From assembly GCA_905250075.1 (NCBI GenBank), contig CAJNOP010000002.1:6003565-6067564 (forward strand): a DNA stretch of 64,000 bases, read 5' to 3'. Position numbers and translations under genes: made by a program. Positions 30,706 through 44,987 of the stretch are shown in pieces. Below the pieces are notes generated by a model, which did no database searches, was not told the DNA's origin, and saw nothing but the letters and a program-made list of their open reading frames with translations. The first letter of the stretch is position 1, and every line of letters begins with the position of its first letter. The DNA comes from Rotaria sp. Silwood1. Taxonomy: Eukaryota; Rotifera; Eurotatoria; Philodinida; Philodinidae.

Positions 30706-31044
30706 CTTTCAATTTAATTTTTTTGTTTTATTCAAAAAAAAGGAGAGAAAGAAAAGAAAGAAAAAAAACTTGATATGCAACTGACACACAAACACACGAT
30801 AAGAAAAACAAACACAGAAGATGCGTCCATCAGCAGAATGAAAGAAAAGATAAAACAATAAAAAGAAAAAGAAAAAAAAAAGAAGAAGAGTTTTGTTTGA
30901 TATTAAGTATCAGACGCTCTCTTTCTTAGTAATATTAGATGACAAAACACAAATACAGCTTATTTTCTTTTCTATCTGACAGAGACCGTCGTCTGTCATA
31001 TGTATTTTATTTTTTATTTTTGGACGGAATTTTCTAATATGTTG
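30706..31044. other. Spacer between convergent NVL and Cav3 genes
   Basis: 339 bases hold the 3' ends of both genes. The NVL side is A-rich with several AATAAA-like strings near 30860. No other feature is seen. Confidence 0.55.
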
Positions 31045-34000
31045 TTAAACATAACGATTGTTTATACTACCTGTTGGTGAATCAATTTCATCGGGATCAT
31101 CAATAGCACGTATATGTCGTCTTGCATGTGACGGTAATAATGATGGTGAAAATGGTTGAAGTGTTGGTTGTTGTTGAATACTTTCATGACGTTTATATGT
31201 TGGTGAAAGATGTGTTGTTTTTTGCTTTAATATTTTTATTGAATCAGATTTTCGATGACGTGATGGAAGAGTATTTGAACGATGATGAGATATTACTGAT
31301 GTTGGACGATATAAAACGTCTGTACTGGTAAGAACATTTGATGGAAGATTTTCTTCATCATTAAATGATGATGAGGATTTGTCTATTTGTAATGTTATAA
31401 AACGTGATGGAGAACCAATGACTGATGATAATGATGAACCTTTAACTACTTCAATTGTTTTAACTAAATTTAAGAAAAAAAAAAAAAAACGAAAATTTTT
31501 AATTTTAATGAATAAAGGAAAAAAACACGTATCAACTTACGTTTTGATCGACGTGCTGTTGGCGAAGTCATGGAATGAAATGTAAAATTAGGTGGTAAAG
31601 ATAGTTGTTTAGTGAGTGGAAAAAATTGCATTGTATTATCATTTAAAAGCTAAAGTATACGAAAAAAAAAATATTTTATTATGAAATATAATTGCAACAT
31701 TAGTACGGGTTTTATCAAGATTCATAAACGACTCATAATTTCTCTCAAACCAATATATATTAACTGTTGATAAGGGACACATACAACATGTTTTTAAGAT
31801 TTGATAGGAAAATTGAGCTTCTCATGATTTTATTTTACGTTCGATGGAAAAAGATTAAATATTCATTGTTTATTAAAGAAAATAATCATTAAGAATTTTT
31901 TGCAATAGACAAATAAGTTTTCATTGAAGATATGATGATTATTCTCAAGAGCATCAGAAAAAATGATATTCGAATTTCGATTGCAAACTTTGTACAGAAA
32001 CTGGCCTTAACAAGAGTTGTCTATTGTGAATATATTTCAGTTTTTGTCATTATTTCTTTCTTAAGATACAACTTAAAAATCTTGAAACTTTCACAATAAA
32101 CTACTTTCATTGAGGCTTGTTTCGGTACAAAATTTCAATCAAAATTCAAAAGTCAATTTTCCTGGTATTTCTGAGGGGGACTACAGAATTCATCGAAAAA
32201 ATATTTTAAAAGTACAATAACTCTGCAGCAATAAGTTAAGGACTCGAACTCCTTCCAGTATATTTATAGTTCGTTTAGGTAGTCTACATCGTGTACACAG
32301 TTTTGAATCAAAAGCAATTAGCCAGTTGGAGAATTTTTTTTTTGTTGACTCTTGGTATCTTTTGAAAATGAATGAAATAAAATATTGTCTTACATCTAGA
32401 TCATTATCATCAAGTAACGGTTGTTCAAGATAATTTCTATCATGTGCATCAGCTTCTAATTGTCTTTCAATTTCTTCGTCAATTTCTGCTTCATCAGCTA
32501 CCATACGATTGGATTCCTTCAAAGAAAAGAAAATAAATAAAGTGAAAAAACATTTTGTTTTTTAAATTTACATCAAGTTTTTTCATTAATACAGCAACAA
32601 CAACATTGACAAGAACAAATTGAGCCATAAGAACAAAAACAACAAAATAAATTGGTGCTAATGCAGTCATAAATTGATTTTTAACACCATGTGGTGAATC
32701 ATCGGTACGTAGAGCATCCTTTTAAATATATTATAATAGATATAAAAAAAAGAAAAGAAAAATAATTATTATTAAATTACATACTTTCATAATACCATTC
32801 CAATTATCACCTGTTGCAATACGAAATAATGTTAGAAATGCCATACCGAAATCTTTAAAATGTGCATGTTTATCAAGACCAGTACATGGATGTTCATGAT
32901 TGCATTCTAATTTTCCAAATAATTCAACACCCAATGCAGCAAATATGAAGAAAAGAAGGAAGAATAATAGACCCTAAATAAAGAAAATCTTTTAATATAA
33001 ATTCTAAACTAAAAATATTGTTTATTTACCAAATTTCCCACTTGTGGAAGAGCTTGAATTACAGTATCTAATAAGGCTCGAATACCGGTTGCCATCTTTA
33101 ATAATTTAAGAACTAAGATGAAAATTTTAAAAAAATTTATTAAAATTTTTCCACACAATGCTGCGGTTCTATTCTGGTCACATGTGTTTTTCCACTTCAA
33201 ACTTTTCATAAACGAAATTCTCAATGAACTTAGTTGATTGAGCAAGTTTTAGCTTTTCTAGTATTTCTTTGTTGGACATGTAAATATATGAATAAAGCTT
33301 GCTTTTATATATGAGAGAATTAACGAATATTGATTGTTTCAGAATAGGAGACACTAGAAAAGTTATAGCTTGTCTCATGAACTAACCTCATTGAAAACTT
33401 TGGTCATGCAAATTATGAAGTCAAAACTCTCATGCAACTTTAAGGAGACTGCATCTTTTTTTTTTGTTAAGATGTTCAATAAAGTTTGGATATCTCAAGA
33501 ATGAAGGTGTAGAAAACCAAATTATTCTAGACTTTATTCTTACTCACTAGTACTCATCAAATGAACATCTTCTCGACGGAAAAGCGATTTTACACTTGAA
33601 AAGCTTTCTTTGTAAGTGTGAAATACTTTTGACTTATTTTTGTTTCTTTTTATTAATTAACTGAGAATAATCACATTCAAAACCAATTTAGAACGTTCTG
33701 GTTTGGTGTAGCAGTGTCCTGTCCAGCTTTGCTCTTTCGAAGAGTTGATTTAAAACTCTGAGAAGGTCAACCAGATTTCCGAAGAGATATCACTCCCTCG
33801 ACTTCAAGCTGGATGAAAACACTGCGTCGATTTTGGTTTCGTAAATACACAAAAACTCAGTCCTATTTTTAGTCGACTTATGAAAACAAAGCAATTCACA
33901 ACAGCCAATAGTGCTATACAACGAGATATGAATAGGTTTTAACAACTTCAATACTAAGAATAATCTTTATTGATGGCATACGTATAATATTGATTTAATA

Positions 34001-37000
34001 GACTTAAAACTTACCTCGAGCAATTCTTAACACTCTCATAACACGAATAAGTGTTGGATTAATTGGAAGTACTTGTCCACTTTTCATTTTCTCCATAACA
34101 ATACCAGCGATCGATAAAATAACAATCATTGTATCCAATTGATTCCATCTTAAATTTAAATAATAAATTTTTTAATTAAAAACCAACAATTCTCTTGTTT
34201 TTTTTTTCCTTACTTGTCTTTAAAATAACGTAATGGTCCAAGTGCAATAATTTTCGATATTGATTCAATGATAAATACACTTGTAAATACATAATTACAA
34301 TAATCAAGAGCTAAATCAAAAATCTATTTGAACAAAAAAAAAAAACAAAGAGAAAATAACAATAGAATATCATTTGATAATTTTATTTCTTACCGGTGGC
34401 ATTAAATAAAATTCTAATGACATTGTAACAACATTCAAACCAATAACAGCAGCAATAATTAAATCAAAATATTTACTATTACATATATCATGCAAACGTC
34501 TTCTCCATGGTGAAAAATGTGCATAATATGGTATTTCATGCATACGACGTCGTTTTCGTTCAATTTTTTTTGCTCTTTTAGCTGTACGTCGTGCTTTTTC
34601 TTCACGTTCTTGCTCAGCACGACATTTATGAAAATTTTCAACAACAACACCAACAAACATATTTAAAACAAAAAAGCCAACAAGTAATAAAAATGATATA
34701 AAATATATTAATTTAGCTTCATTATAATTTCGTATTGGTTGCATATCAACATCAACAGCATCAATACCATTATACATTATTTGTACCCAACCATCACGTG
34801 ATGCTAAAACAAATAATGCAAGTAATGCCTAAAAGAAAACAAAAAAAAACAGAAGACCAATTTTTTTAAAAAGATATCAACTAATTATAATACATACTTG
34901 ACCTAAATTATCAAAATTATATTGTTGATTTTTCCAATGATGATCAGACATTGCTTCACATTGTCGTCTTGTTGTTACATTACGAGCAAATGGACCTTCA
35001 CAATAATAAAATTTTCCTTTGAATAGCTGTTCAAAACATAAAGAAAAAAGAAAAAAAAAAAAATATAAAAAATGATATGATTTTGTAAAAACAAAAAGAA
35101 TAGAATTATCATTACAATTTAGGAACTTATGTAAGTGATTCAGATTCATACTATGCAAGATTTAGATTTATGAAATTGTCAATACAATGAAAAAAACCAC
35201 AATTCATAGTTAAATTTCAGTTAGTTTTCTTAGTAAGTACAAAGTTTAAGAATAAACGATCAACATTATATACTGAACTTGTTCTCTCATAAATGATGAT
35301 AACCTTGATATAATCTAATCATCAGATACTATTCATAGCTAGAGATATGCGAGACTAAGTTTATTGGTTCTGATCGTGATCTTCCTTCCCCCCCTCCTCC
35401 GTCAACTTCTTTGTCTATTGATCTTACTTATAGTCTCACGAAAGAGTTCCGCAACTGATAAATGGATCTTCAGCCGCAACTCTATGCATCATGTAAATCC
35501 CAATGAATTATAAATACATTGGAAAAAGTTTCTATTCTTAACTTATTGCTTTAATCAAGAAGAAAATAATCGATAATTCATTTACCTGAACACCAAGAAT
35601 ACCGAAAATGATAAAAAATGTACAACAAATAACAACAATATGACCAATTGGTCGTAATGATGAAAGTAATGTTTGAACAACAAGTTTCAGACCCGGTGCT
35701 CGACTTATAACTATAAACAGTATAATATAATTTCCTAATGAAAATTCACATTAATCTTGTATTTACCTCTTAATGGTCTTAATGTTCTTAATAATCGAAA
35801 AACTCTTAACATGCTAAATATTCGTGTTGTTGCATCGGATTCAGCATTGATCGGTGTTATTGAGCTACCTCCACGAGGCATTGTTGCAAGATCAATAATA
35901 GATATAATAACAAGAAATCCATCCATAACATTCCAACCAGTATGTAAATATGTATGTGGTCCACCTACAAGTCCACTTGCAATTATTTTTATTATCATTT
36001 CAATAGTAAATATAGCTGTGAAAATATAATTAGTAATATTTAAAAATTCACGTTCCTAAAATCAAAATCAAAACATTTCTTTCATTTTAACTTTTATTTT
36101 TTGAATTTCTAAAAAACATACAAAACTTATTGGTGGTATTGATGGACGTTCCATTGCAAGTGTTATACAATTGAGAGATATAAAAAATAGAATGGAATAA
36201 TCAAATGATTTTTGTGCAATTAAATATTTTAATGCTTTACGTAATCTATAATAAAACGTTTGTTTTATTTAGTAAAAATAAAGATAAATAAAAAGAAAAA
36301 AAAAATTTTATTTACCGGTTTTCTGGTGAGAAAAGATAAAGTGAATAATTATCACGTTTTTTAAAATAATGAAAAAATCGTTCACCACATATACGAATTA
36401 AACATGTTCGAAAAATCTAAATGAATTATTTCAAATATTTATTCCAATAATAATTCAAAAAAAAAAAAAAAAATATGCATCAAATCCGAGAATATTTCTG
36501 TTACTTATTTTTTTGAATAGTTAAAAAAAAAAATACCTAGCTTCTCCAACCTTTCAATTCGTTAGAAGATATCCTTCATGAAACATTGTTATTTTATTTT
36601 ATTAAAGCAGAATTTTTCAAAAATTTAAAAAGAGATTAGTAAATAGATAATGAATTCGTATATTTTCCTGATAACAAGTGGTGCGAAAGCTTTTCAATTA
36701 CATGTTTTCTCAATCTTGAACGTATTACATAAGTTACTAGAAAATTTAAGTCGTTGTGTTTAAATCAAAACTTTCTGTGCTCTTTCTGAATATATGTTTG
36801 GAATTTTGGTAGGACTTCTAAGTCTAGAAGTTATAAGCTGTTATTTTACAAGCGCGAAAATCAACTTTCGAAAATTTGTTTTCTATAGAAATCGTGAAGA
36901 TTGCTAATATTGACACGATGTTCCTTATCAAAAGATTCGCTAACTTAGAGCTAATAAATCATCAACACATCATTTTATTGCGAAAAATATTTGTTCTTTC

Positions 37001-40000
37001 ATTCGTTATAATATTCGCTTTGACTTTGGATAATTTCTGATACGTTAAAACTCATCCACCTTTAATATGCAAGCATCTAAAACGTCAACTCAAGACTTTT
37101 TAATCAGAATTTTTTCTAATTTTTTTAATCCATTTCAAAAAGAACACAAAACTCCGATTCTAATTCAATATTTTCAAACCTTTGCAGGTTTCCGAAGAAG
37201 ATTGATTATGGATGAGATTGGAGAAAAGTCTTCTTTTTAAAATCATTCAAGTCAAATTCTGAGATAAATCAAACTGGCAATTGTTGGATTTAATGCATAA
37301 TTAGATAGTATTTAAATTGTTGACTTACTCTAAGTTGTGGTTTATTTTTGCTTTTTACATTTAATTGCATATCACTTTGATCATTCACAATTAATTGTGT
37401 ATTAAAATTCATATCTGTAACTAATCGAATGGAATTAGTTGAATTAGTTTTAATACATTGTTCACTATCTTCAGGTTTTGGTGTTTCATATGTAGTTGAT
37501 GTTTCAAGTTGTGCCATTGGATATGATGAATTATCAAGTGTTGATCGTCGTTTTATAATTGGTTGTGAATTATTTAGATCTTGTTCAACTAATTTTCCAT
37601 CACGTAAAATAAAACGTCTTAATATTGTTGTATTTGATGACGATGGACGATAAGAATTTGTTCGTCGTACGGGTAATGATTTTTTTTGTCGTTGATCACG
37701 ACTTATCTGTGTTAAAGAATTTCTTGCATCTTTTTCAGCATATGGTAATGGTGGTGGAGGATCTGTTATATGTGGAATAAAAGAATTTCGTGATGATTTA
37801 TTAAAACTTGATGTTGAAATATTATCATTATTAAAATATGTAAATGAACGATTTTTACGTAGATCACTTTTTTTTTTATGTATATTTTCATTTGAATTAT
37901 TACTTGAATGTAATGTTGATGCTGTTGATATTGTACCACGTCGTTGAAGACTTTGTTTTCCATTTACAGATGTTCGTATTTTTGATATATCTTCTAAATT
38001 TGATAATTCAGAAATATCATATTCAGTATCATTTTCATCAATAGTTTGTTTTTTTATTTGAAATTGATCAGATGTTTTATTTTTTTTTAATGATTTTCGC
38101 ATTGGATCATTTGAAATATTTGAATCAAGACGTGTTGGACATGTATAATAACTTTGTGTTGTTGATGTTGATGATGGTGTTTGTGGTTGTGATGAACGAT
38201 TTTTTATTATAGATTTATATGGTGATGGTGGTGTTGGAGTTTTATTTATTTGTTGTGAACGTGTTTCAAATATTTTTAAACTTGAATCATATTCATTACT
38301 AATAGCAATTTTTGGAATACTCATTATTTTTACTTCTATAATAAGAAGAAAGATGTTCTCTCTTTTTTTCTTTAAATAAATAAAATCAATTATTAACCTT
38401 TTGTTCGATTATGTTTATTTTCAATCGCACTATTTTTTGCACTTGTTGTATCATCGGTAATTAATTCATGTGGATTTGCTGGTACTTCAACATCACCTGT
38501 GAAAAGTGCTTGGGTCTAAACAATCATCAAACAAGCATTTTATATTAAATTTAAAATCTGAGAAAGTGAAAACAAGCCACAGTTACGTAAAAGAGTTCGT
38601 TTTATAAAATTTAAACAAAAAAAAATAAAGAATATGCACGGAAACTATTTTAAAGATTAATTTCATATGACAGAAATATTTGTTGTTAATCTCCATTAAC
38701 TACACTATTTTAATCAGCCAATATATTTAGATTTTTTTTTTTATAGAATTTTCATATTTTTTATATGATTCAGTCATGACCTTTATTCTAATGTAGTAAA
38801 TAAGTAATGTATGAAATTCTAAAAATAACTTTTGAATAGACGTAAATCGATTAGACTTGGCTTGATATCACAAGCAACTAACGACAGAATGTTCCTAACT
38901 GTCGAATCGCTTTTCACATGAGACAATTGCCATTCAATCGATCATGATAAGTAGTAAACAAGTCTATTTTAGTTTCATTTCTCGGTCTTCACTTGTCAAG
39001 TTGTAGACTTTGTACTTGATTTTCGCTCTATGAGCATGTAACTCCTAAGAATTGGGATGATCGAAATTTGAGCTAAAATAATGTCCATAGATAGGTGCTC
39101 TGGTCACTAGAATTACTTCAACATTTGAGCCAGAATAAATGTATCTTTCATAAGATAATTAAATTTTATGGAAACATCTTTTTCGGACTGTGTTTCAAGA
39201 GAAAGATGCTTCTATGTTAAGTTGATGTACGCGCGTTTGTCCTAGTTCAAAGTTTGGAATGTTTTAAGTGATTGTAAGATCTATCTATGGATAAAGCTTT
39301 AGATCGAAACTCGACTATCCAAGCTTACAGCGATTTCACACCTATAGTGCAAAAATTGAGTAAAACTCTCATAACTGAACAAACGAAGACCGAAAAACCA
39401 AACTAAAACATACATTTTTACTACTCATCATGAACAATAGAATAGTAATAATCTCAAACGAAAAGTGATTGGATACTTAAAAATATTTCTTCGTGAATGA
39501 AATCTCTGATAATTATTTTTCTTTTCAAATTTTTCAAATACAATTCTAAACTTCCAGGCAAAAAAACGAAATCTTTATTCAATCAGCAATGTATAACGAT
39601 ACAGCTTTTTATTAGTTTAATATTATCGCCAAGGAATGAAGAATTCACTTGAGACAAAAAAAGCGATATCATAACAAAAACCTACTGATGCAAATTCTGG
39701 TATTTTTAGTTTTTATTATATATACAATGTTACTTTCTTCTATGAGAGACATGTATTGTAAGCATGATCACTTCCATTCATCAAAATCCTAAATTTGTGA
39801 TTTATATTCATTTTTAGTCTGATTGTTCTTGTTTTATCATTGTATTCTACTTATTCATCTATAGTATCGCTCTATTCCTTAGAGAAAACAAAAAAAAAAA
39901 TAGTTAAAATCTTACTTTAAATGGATCAGCTCTGGCCAATCGATCACTACTACTTCCACTCTCTGACAAAGTACCTCCTTTCTAAAAAATTCAAAAATAT

Positions 40001-43000
40001 AAAAATCAAAAATTTTACCCAAACAAAAGAAAAACACAATTATCTTTACCTCTGTTGAAAATCCTTCAACAAGAATGGCAACAAGTAAATTAAATAGAAC
40101 ATAATTTCCAAATGTCATTAATGCAATAAAATATAATGCTGCCCAAGCACTTGTTTTGTCCATTCCATTATAAAGTACTTCATTCCAATCTTCTTGTGTC
40201 AATACCTATTCGAAAATATTTTAATAGCATACATAAAATGAAAACTAAATATTACATAAGCCATTAACAATATTAAAAAACACATAAAGCTGCGTGAAAT
40301 TTATATGCGAAACAAGAAGAAAAGCAAATAATGATACATATATATATATATATATATAAATATATGGTATATAAAGCTAAGAAGAAATAATAGGTAACTA
40401 AATAGGCTAGATTTAATTGAATATGCAATATTGTATCATACAATGGATACCTGAAAAACTGTCAATAATGCAAAACGTAATGAATCGAAATTTTCTCTCT
40501 CTTGTATACAATTTAAATCTTTGAGTTCAGTATGATTTTTGAATAAATCCATTTCAATACACGCACAACAATGACATTTCATGTCAAATTGTTCACGTGA
40601 TGTTAAATTGAATGCTTGTAATGTACAAAATTCACCACCAAATAAATGCATACCAAGAATACTATATGTTCATTATCGAAAAGAAGAAAACAAAAACACA
40701 ACAAAACAAAAGAGAATTAGTTTGTGCAATTGAAAAAAAAAAATAAACAAAAAACATTAAAAGCGTGGGCATCATATTTAGAAAACCGGCTGGTGAGGTT
40801 CTCTTTTCTTTCTTTATGTGTGTGTATGTGTATATTTATCTTCGTGAAGGGTGTTTTTTTTCTTCCATGTAGACATCAATAACAACATAGAAAGGCAAAC
40901 CCCATAGATGACAAATACGAAGAGAAACTTTTATGTGTATATATATAGTGAAACATGGTGTGTGTGTGTGTGTGTGTTTTTAATTACTTGAAATACAGTT
41001 AAAGTTGCCCATAAAAGAGAATCGAAGTTATTTCGTGAACACTCGAATTCAAGATGTTTGCTGGGATCTACTTCGATGTATTTGCAAAATTTGCAACCAA
41101 AAAGATTCATACCCAAAATACTGGACGAAAAAATTTTTGTTCGTTATTTTTAGATATAGATAAAAATCTATTAGAAACCGAAGAATATGTATGTAAAAAA
41201 AAAATTTGTTTGATTAATTTCATATTTAAATAAGAATGATTGTTGTGTGTTCTTATAATTGTCACTGATTTTATTTTATACATATTCTCAGATTTTTAAT
41301 AGCTAATCAAGATATCAAATAAATTCACTGATTAGTTAAACTTACCTGAAGATAAAAATAAATAGTATTAATAGAGAAAAAAATGTTGCAACATTATCCA
41401 TCGTTTTAAGCATGACCACCTAGATTTTAAAACAAAAATTCAATAAATATAATATATTAAAATAATTTTATGAATAAGCAGAAAGGAAAAAAATAAGAGG
41501 AATTTGGACATATGCTTTCAGAAAATCTTGAAAAAGTATCGGCTCAGATTAGATATAGTCCTAATCAGAATTCTTGGTTAAAGATGAATGTACTTTCGTC
41601 TTCTAAATGTCCGACTTTCTGCGAATTTTTCTAATATAGCTTGGTGATAGTTTTGGTTTTCAAACACTAGACTTGGACAAGTCTCGGGGAAGAGGCGGTC
41701 TAGTAGTAGATCGTCTGCTATGGGAGAGGTCAGATCATGGTGAGTTTCGTTCTTGTCCCACCCCCTCTCTCAAGAAAAAGTAGCACGATCATTTTATAAT
41801 GTTTGTGTTTGTACTAACATTTGGTTTCTTATAATTAATGTCAAATATATGTCAGAAGCATATATTCACAAGTATTTTCTTCCATTTTATAAGTCAGACA
41901 TGAAAGTATCAACATAATATTTTTTTTTAGCAAACATTTATCAAAAATAATGAAGAAGAAAAAAAAACAAAAAAGATACAAGTACATATTTTGTATCGTA
42001 CAAGTGATCTAAAGATGAAATAGATAATAAGGTCTCACAATAATCAACAACAAGATAAGATCTATAATGGCAATAACAACTAGATTAAAATCAATAAAAA
42101 CAAAGAAGTTTCAGTTGCTAATTTTTCATTATCTATTAATCCAAAGTCTTCCATCATTAATTAATGCACCTATCAAGGATAGCGATAGTGGATTATAATT
42201 TTCAAATCACCTAGCTAAGAAGTAGTCAAACAATCAAATTCATCAATCTTTATTTTCATTCAAATTCACATATCAACTATTCGTAACGGTAGATACTGTC
42301 GAGCGTTTATTTCCTGCCATAAATTTGATTGAACCCTACTTACGCCATAAAACCAGTGATGAAAAACTTTGTAATTTGGTTACTATTAGTATTCATAAGA
42401 ACATCACTCAAAACCTTGAGGTTGAAAATGTTTTAGATGAATTTCGTCAAATACATAATGTCGATTAACTTTTATGAATGAAGTCAATTAAAGCTTTGTT
42501 TAAGTATACATATTCTTCGTTTCATTTTACATCATAAGGAATAGTTATCAAAATATGAATAAAGATGAATATAAATAACTAGTGCCGTATCTATAGTACA
42601 CAGACGAAAGTTTTATCAAAGCTAGTTGGAAAAAGTTCGATCTTTTCTCAGTCATTACCTGTAGAAATTCGAGAGTGAAAATTCTTTTCTACGAGAATAC
42701 TTCGATCTTTTGTTGAATTTTCACCATCTATCAAAATATAAACAGCCCTCGTTCTAACTCTTCCATACGGATGTATATAGTCGTATTAATCATGACAATC
42801 AGTATAAGGAATATGCTTTAAGTAGATAAATGCTGTCAAAAGTCAGTAAAACGAAATTCCTGCTTCCTTATTGCTCACTTAAGCTAAAAACTTGTCCCTC
42901 ATGAAATGTAAATTTCGACATATAATGAACTTGATCAATATGATTAGAATACATTGGGTCAACTTAACTTTTATTATAATAAGAAAAACAAGAAATATTC

Positions 43001-43935
43001 CCTTTTTTATGTTTAACATATTCGATACAGACAAATTTCATAATCAAATTCATTCTTGCATCAATTTGAATCAATGTTATTCTGATTGACAAATTTGGTT
43101 TTCTTTTTGATTATCTTTTTCTAATCTTGCTGTTCATTTACTTTCCATGTTGAAACATTAGAAAATTAATTGTTATTCTTTTTCTTTTTGGCATATGCAA
43201 GTGAAAAAAAAAGAAAAGCAAAAATCATTACTAATATATGCTTTCATTTAATATATAAAAATAAAAAGCAGACAAAAGTGTTAAAAGAATTGATTCCCAA
43301 GAGTGAAAACCAACTACTAGCATTACTGATTTCTTTTTGCTTCAATGAAGCAAAGTCGAAATTAAGCTAATCCATTTAATCTATTTTCAAATCTATGTAT
43401 ATACGTATTCTTTTAATTCATTTCTAGTTCAATGAATAAAAAAAACAGAATAATTAATTGAAAAATTTTTCTTACTAATTGTCGTCTTAATGTTGGCATA
43501 AATCGAACAAGTTTTAATACACGTAATAAACGAAATGTACGTAAAACAGATAAACCACTATTTTGATTTCCTTGTAATTCAATAACACTCATAAGAACAA
43601 TGGCACCATCAAATAAATTATATGCATTTTTAATATATTTTAAACAACCCTCAGCAAGAATTTTTAATATCATTTCAATAGCAAATAATGATGTAAATAC
43701 TAAATTACTATATTCTAATGCATTGGTTAAAGATGGTGGTTGTCCATGATATTCAATACCCATTGATAATGTATTAATAACAATAGCTGATAAAACAATA
43801 CGACGAAAATATTTACTTACAACAAATGTATATATTAATTGACGAAATTTTGTAACATAAGTTAAACAATATTGATGAAATAATATATTTATTTTTGATC
43901 GTTTTTTTTCTTTTTTCTTGTCATTAATCTCATCG

Positions 43936-43972
<37 letters not shown>

Positions 43973-44954
43973 TACCATCACTCTCATCATTGTTTTCTTC
44001 AGTAATATTGTCTTGCTGTTGACATTCACAAAGTTGCATATTTGTGTTTTTGTTCATTGTTTCACATAATAAATTTTCCATTATATTATTCGCTGAAGGT
44101 ATTGCATTAATATCTGAACAAATAAGTTCAGTAATATCCGTTGATTTTTTCGGACGATTTCTAGATAATATGGGTGATAAAGTTGATGTTACTGAATTAT
44201 TAACTAATGGAGACTGTAGAATAGTTTTAAATTCATGAGTTGGAGTTGGTGGATTTGTTGAATCAATTACATCGGATAATTCAGGACTAGCTGCTGGCGC
44301 GTTAATTACATAAGGACTTATTGATGGTGGTGTTGATGGATGTGTCGGTTGATAAAGTCGACAATTAGGCCGATGGATTATGTTAAGATTAGATAATGGT
44401 GATGAATTTGCTGTTGAATGAATTTGAATTTGTAGTGAAGAAGAATTTTTATTATTTATTGTTGTTGATGTTGATGTTTTTCGACGATTTTTTTTTACTT
44501 CTAATAAACGTTTTTGATTAGACTTTAACTAAAAAAAGAATTTTTTTGAATAAAAAGAAATACAAAACATGTAAAGAAACTTTTTTTTTTTTGTCTTACT
44601 TTCGTATGTTTTTTTTTTTTATAATTCTTCCATAACTTAATTAAATGTTGATGTCCATGACGCCATAAACGTTCAATATATTTAATTATTTCTTCCCAAC
44701 ATGATCCTGGTTCATCACTGACTAATGTACTTGATGAACGTGAAAAACGTCTTCGTTCAGCTAACATACGTTCAGTTTCACGTTTTTTAGTCTCACTAAA
44801 TTGTGTTGCTATAACAACAAGACATAAATTAATCATAAAAAATGAACCAATTATAATAAGAAAAACAAAATAAATCCAATCCCAAAACGAATGAGCATCT
44901 TGTATATAATACATTATATTAACCCAACTTTCAAGACTAATTATCTAAAGAAAA

Positions 44955-44987
<33 letters not shown>

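Noticed and set aside
37429-38044. Plus-strand open frames opposite the Cav3 II-III linker
   Set aside because: They are antisense shadows of the long Ser-rich exon 38335-37329.
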